From positions 124,001 to 188,000 of the forward strand of contig NZ_JAGKJI010000004.1 of the NCBI RefSeq assembly GCF_020329485.1: a stretch of DNA of 64,000 nt, given 5' to 3'. Below the pieces are notes generated by a model. It was not told the origin of the DNA. It saw only the letters and a list, made by a program, of their open reading frames with translations, and did not search any database. The translations under genes were made by a program, and so were the position numbers. Within the stretch, counting starts at the first letter, position 1; each line of letters opens with the position of its first letter. Shown here piece by piece: positions 62,604 through 64,000 of this stretch. The stretch is from Bradyrhizobium cenepequi. Its GTDB lineage: Bacteria; Pseudomonadota; Alphaproteobacteria; Rhizobiales; Xanthobacteraceae.

Positions 62604-63605
62604 TCACGATGCCACCGCTTCTTTCTGACGGACCGCGAACGATCCGCGTTCGTCTCGCCACCATTTCACAAGATCTGCCAGTCCGTGTTCGAGTGTCACG
62701 CTCGAGCGAAAGCCGAGCAGGCGGTCCGCATTTGCGGTTGAGGCCAGACGCCGCGGTACCGGATTGACCGAGCGCTCCGGCGCGAATTCCGGCGTCAGGT
62801 CGCGATGCCCCATGACAGAAGCAAGCGCCGTGGCGAGCTGCAACAAGCTGGTTTCGGTACCGCTCGCGACATTGAACACCTGGTCCGTGACCTTCGCTTT
62901 TGCGCCCAGAATGTTGGCGCGAGCAACATCTCGAACGTGGATGAAATCCATCGTCTGCTGGCCATCGCCGAAGATGATCGGTGGCAGGCCGGCTTCCAGC
63001 CGCTCCATCCAGCGAATCAGCACCTCAGTGTAGCGGCCATGGATGTCCATGCGTTCGCCATAGACATTGAAATAGCGGAATGCGACGTACTCGAGCCCGT
63101 GCATGTCATTGTAGGTGCGGAGCAGCCCTTCGTTGAAGGCCTTTGCCGCCCCATAGAGGGTGCGGTTGTCGTATGGATTCTGCCGTTCCGTCGTAGGAAA
63201 CTCCTCCGCCATGCCGTACACCGATGCAGAGGAGGCCGCGATGATCTTTTCGACATCGTGCTTGACGCACAATTCGAGCAGATCGAACGTCGCGTCGACC
63301 ATGACTTCCATGGCCAAGCGCGGCTCGGCGGCGCAGTGGGTGATGCGGAGTGCCGCTTGATGAAAGACGATGTCGGCCGCCTGCACCAGCGCTGCCATGA
63401 GCTTGCCATCGCGGATATCGCCGTGGACGAGGCGCACTGGACCGCGCGAGGCAGCGTGCCGAAGATTTTCTGGCCGTCCTCTCACCATGTTATCAAGCGC
63501 AACGATTTCGAGGCACCCTTCGTCGCACAGCAGGTCAATGATGTGCGAGCCGATAAAACCCGCTCCACCCGTAACCAGAATGCGTTTCCCCTTTAGATCA
63601 GCCAA
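62604..63605 (-). CDS. NAD-dependent sugar epimerase/dehydratase (UDP-glucose 4-epimerase-like)
   Basis: A 333-residue extended SDR enzyme. [19 protein letters not shown] is the NAD site, followed by AALRITHCAAEPRLAMEV, IIAASSASVYGMAEEFP, the catalytic LYGAAKAFNEGLL (YxxxK) and FRYFNVYGERMDIHG. It most resembles GalE/WbpP-type 4-epimerases and related UDP-uronate epimerases. TTG at 63605 is preferred: GAGGAG lies seven bases upstream and the protein then starts at the fold; an ATG at 63641 has no ribosome binding site. The aminotransferase gene to the right is on the same strand, 65 bp away. Confidence 0.9.
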   Translation of the reverse strand: MADLKGKRILVTGGAGFIGSHIIDLLCDEGCLEIVALDNMVRGRPENLRHAASRGPVRLVHGDIRDGKLMAALVQAADIVFHQAALRITHCAAEPRLAMEVMVDATFDLLELCVKHDVEKIIAASSASVYGMAEEFPTTERQNPYDNRTLYGAAKAFNEGLLRTYNDMHGLEYVAFRYFNVYGERMDIHGRYTEVLIRWMERLEAGLPPIIFGDGQQTMDFIHVRDVARANILGAKAKVTDQVFNVASGTETSLLQLATALASVMGHRDLTPEFAPERSVNPVPRRLASTANADRLLGFRSSVTLEHGLADLVKWWRDERGSFAVRQKEAVAS

Positions 63606-63670
63606 GATGCTCTCCTCTTTGTTGGCTCGGCAAGCCGACATGCAAGACGTGCTGCTTCGACCGAGATGCC

Positions 63671-64000
63671 TTAAGCGGCCTCGACCAGTGCGGCCTTCTG
63701 CAGCTGAGCAACAACGTCCGAGATCTGGCCAGTCTGCAATTCCGGATAAATCGGAAGCGATAGAAATTCATTTGCCAGTCGTTCCGTGACGGGAAAGTCG
63801 CCGGCGCGATAGCCAAGATTCGCGTAGGCCTTCTGCAGATGAACAGGAACGGGGTAGTGAATGCCAACTCCAATCCCGCCATCGTGCAGAAACTTCAGCG
63901 CGTCATCACGCCGGGGGAGCCTGACCGCATAAACGTGATAGACATGCCGGCTGTGCATCGGTGCCCGCGGGGTCCCGAACGGAAATTCCGCGAGCATACG
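63671..64000 (-). CDS. DegT/DnrJ-type aminotransferase, C-terminal part
   Basis: The C-terminal 110 residues of a second PLP sugar aminotransferase, running off the right window edge (5' end missing). Recognisable pieces are SRHVYHVYAVRLPRRDDAL, FLHDGGIGVGIHYPVPVHLQ, KAYANLGYRAGDFPVTERLA and LSLPIYPEL, the usual end of the DegT/EryC1 family. It differs from the full-length aminotransferase at 59077-60216, so two different amino sugars or two steps are possible. It reads into the epimerase gene. Confidence 0.9.
   Translation of the reverse strand, partial: RMLAEFPFGTPRAPMHSRHVYHVYAVRLPRRDDALKFLHDGGIGVGIHYPVPVHLQKAYANLGYRAGDFPVTERLANEFLSLPIYPELQTGQISDVVAQLQKAALVEAA

Overview
This window looks like a chromosomal stretch of a Bradyrhizobium-like alphaproteobacterium (order Hyphomicrobiales). 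The inference rests on high G+C coding sequence with frequent GTG/TTG starts, FixK/NnrR-type boxes, a PrsDE-type type I secretion pair beside exopolysaccharide (EPS) genes, an Alg14/Alg13-like (PssD/PssE) pair, and several small proteins of rhizobial type. Species cannot be assigned from the sequence alone.

Region 1 (about 0.4-6.6 kb) is a stress/respiration island: a Crp/Fnr regulator of the NnrR/Dnr kind divergent from an alternative-oxidase homologue, a DGC-domain (putative zinc-binding) protein, an L-lactate/malate dehydrogenase and a FetAB-type metal exporter. Perfect TTGC-N6-GCAA boxes precede the oxidase/regulator pair and the DGC gene, and a near-perfect one precedes the dehydrogenase. 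The oxidase homologue lacks two of the four glutamate iron ligands of the family. Two broken genes lie inside the island: a flavoprotein with a large internal deletion and a cytochrome c peroxidase tail.

Region 2 (7.7-28.2 kb) is a surface-polysaccharide cluster: GT4 and very large GT2 glycosyltransferases, the complete dTDP-L-rhamnose pathway (rmlD, rmlC, rmlA, rmlB) around a divergent promoter with an inverted repeat, a truncated ugd remnant, a FkbM methyltransferase, a secreted propeller-like protein, a pyruvyltransferase, and a 1319-residue protein joining PDV-type repeats, a WbsX domain, a GT4 domain and a GT2 domain.

Region 3 (28.4-36.0 kb) is a type I secretion operon: an ABC transporter with an inactive C39-like domain, an HlyD adaptor and a Sel1-repeat protein, with a methyltransferase and an RTX protein upstream. 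An orphan ParA and a transposase-like HTH protein follow, then 1.5 kb with no clear gene.

Region 4 (39.2-52.3 kb) has a VanZ-like protein, a hexapeptide acyltransferase, an exosortase with an EpsI-like partner, IS66 and HlyD remnants, and a second type I secretion system (PrsE, PrsD). Next to PrsD lies a 914-residue beta-helix/Ig-like/W-rich protein. A Sec-exported single-domain paralogue of its beta-helix lies 2.4 kb away.

Region 5 (52.5-64 kb) carries an O-antigen polymerase/ligase-like protein, a polysaccharide deacetylase, several glycosyltransferases including a GT-methyltransferase fusion, two DegT-type aminotransferases (one cut by the window edge), the PssD/PssE-like pair and a sugar epimerase. 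Regions 2-5 together read as an EPS or capsule factory with its own secreted modifying or cleaving enzymes. No Wzx flippase, initiating phosphoglycosyltransferase, Wza/Wzc pair or TolC is present, so these must lie elsewhere. No rRNA, tRNA or CRISPR array was recognised.
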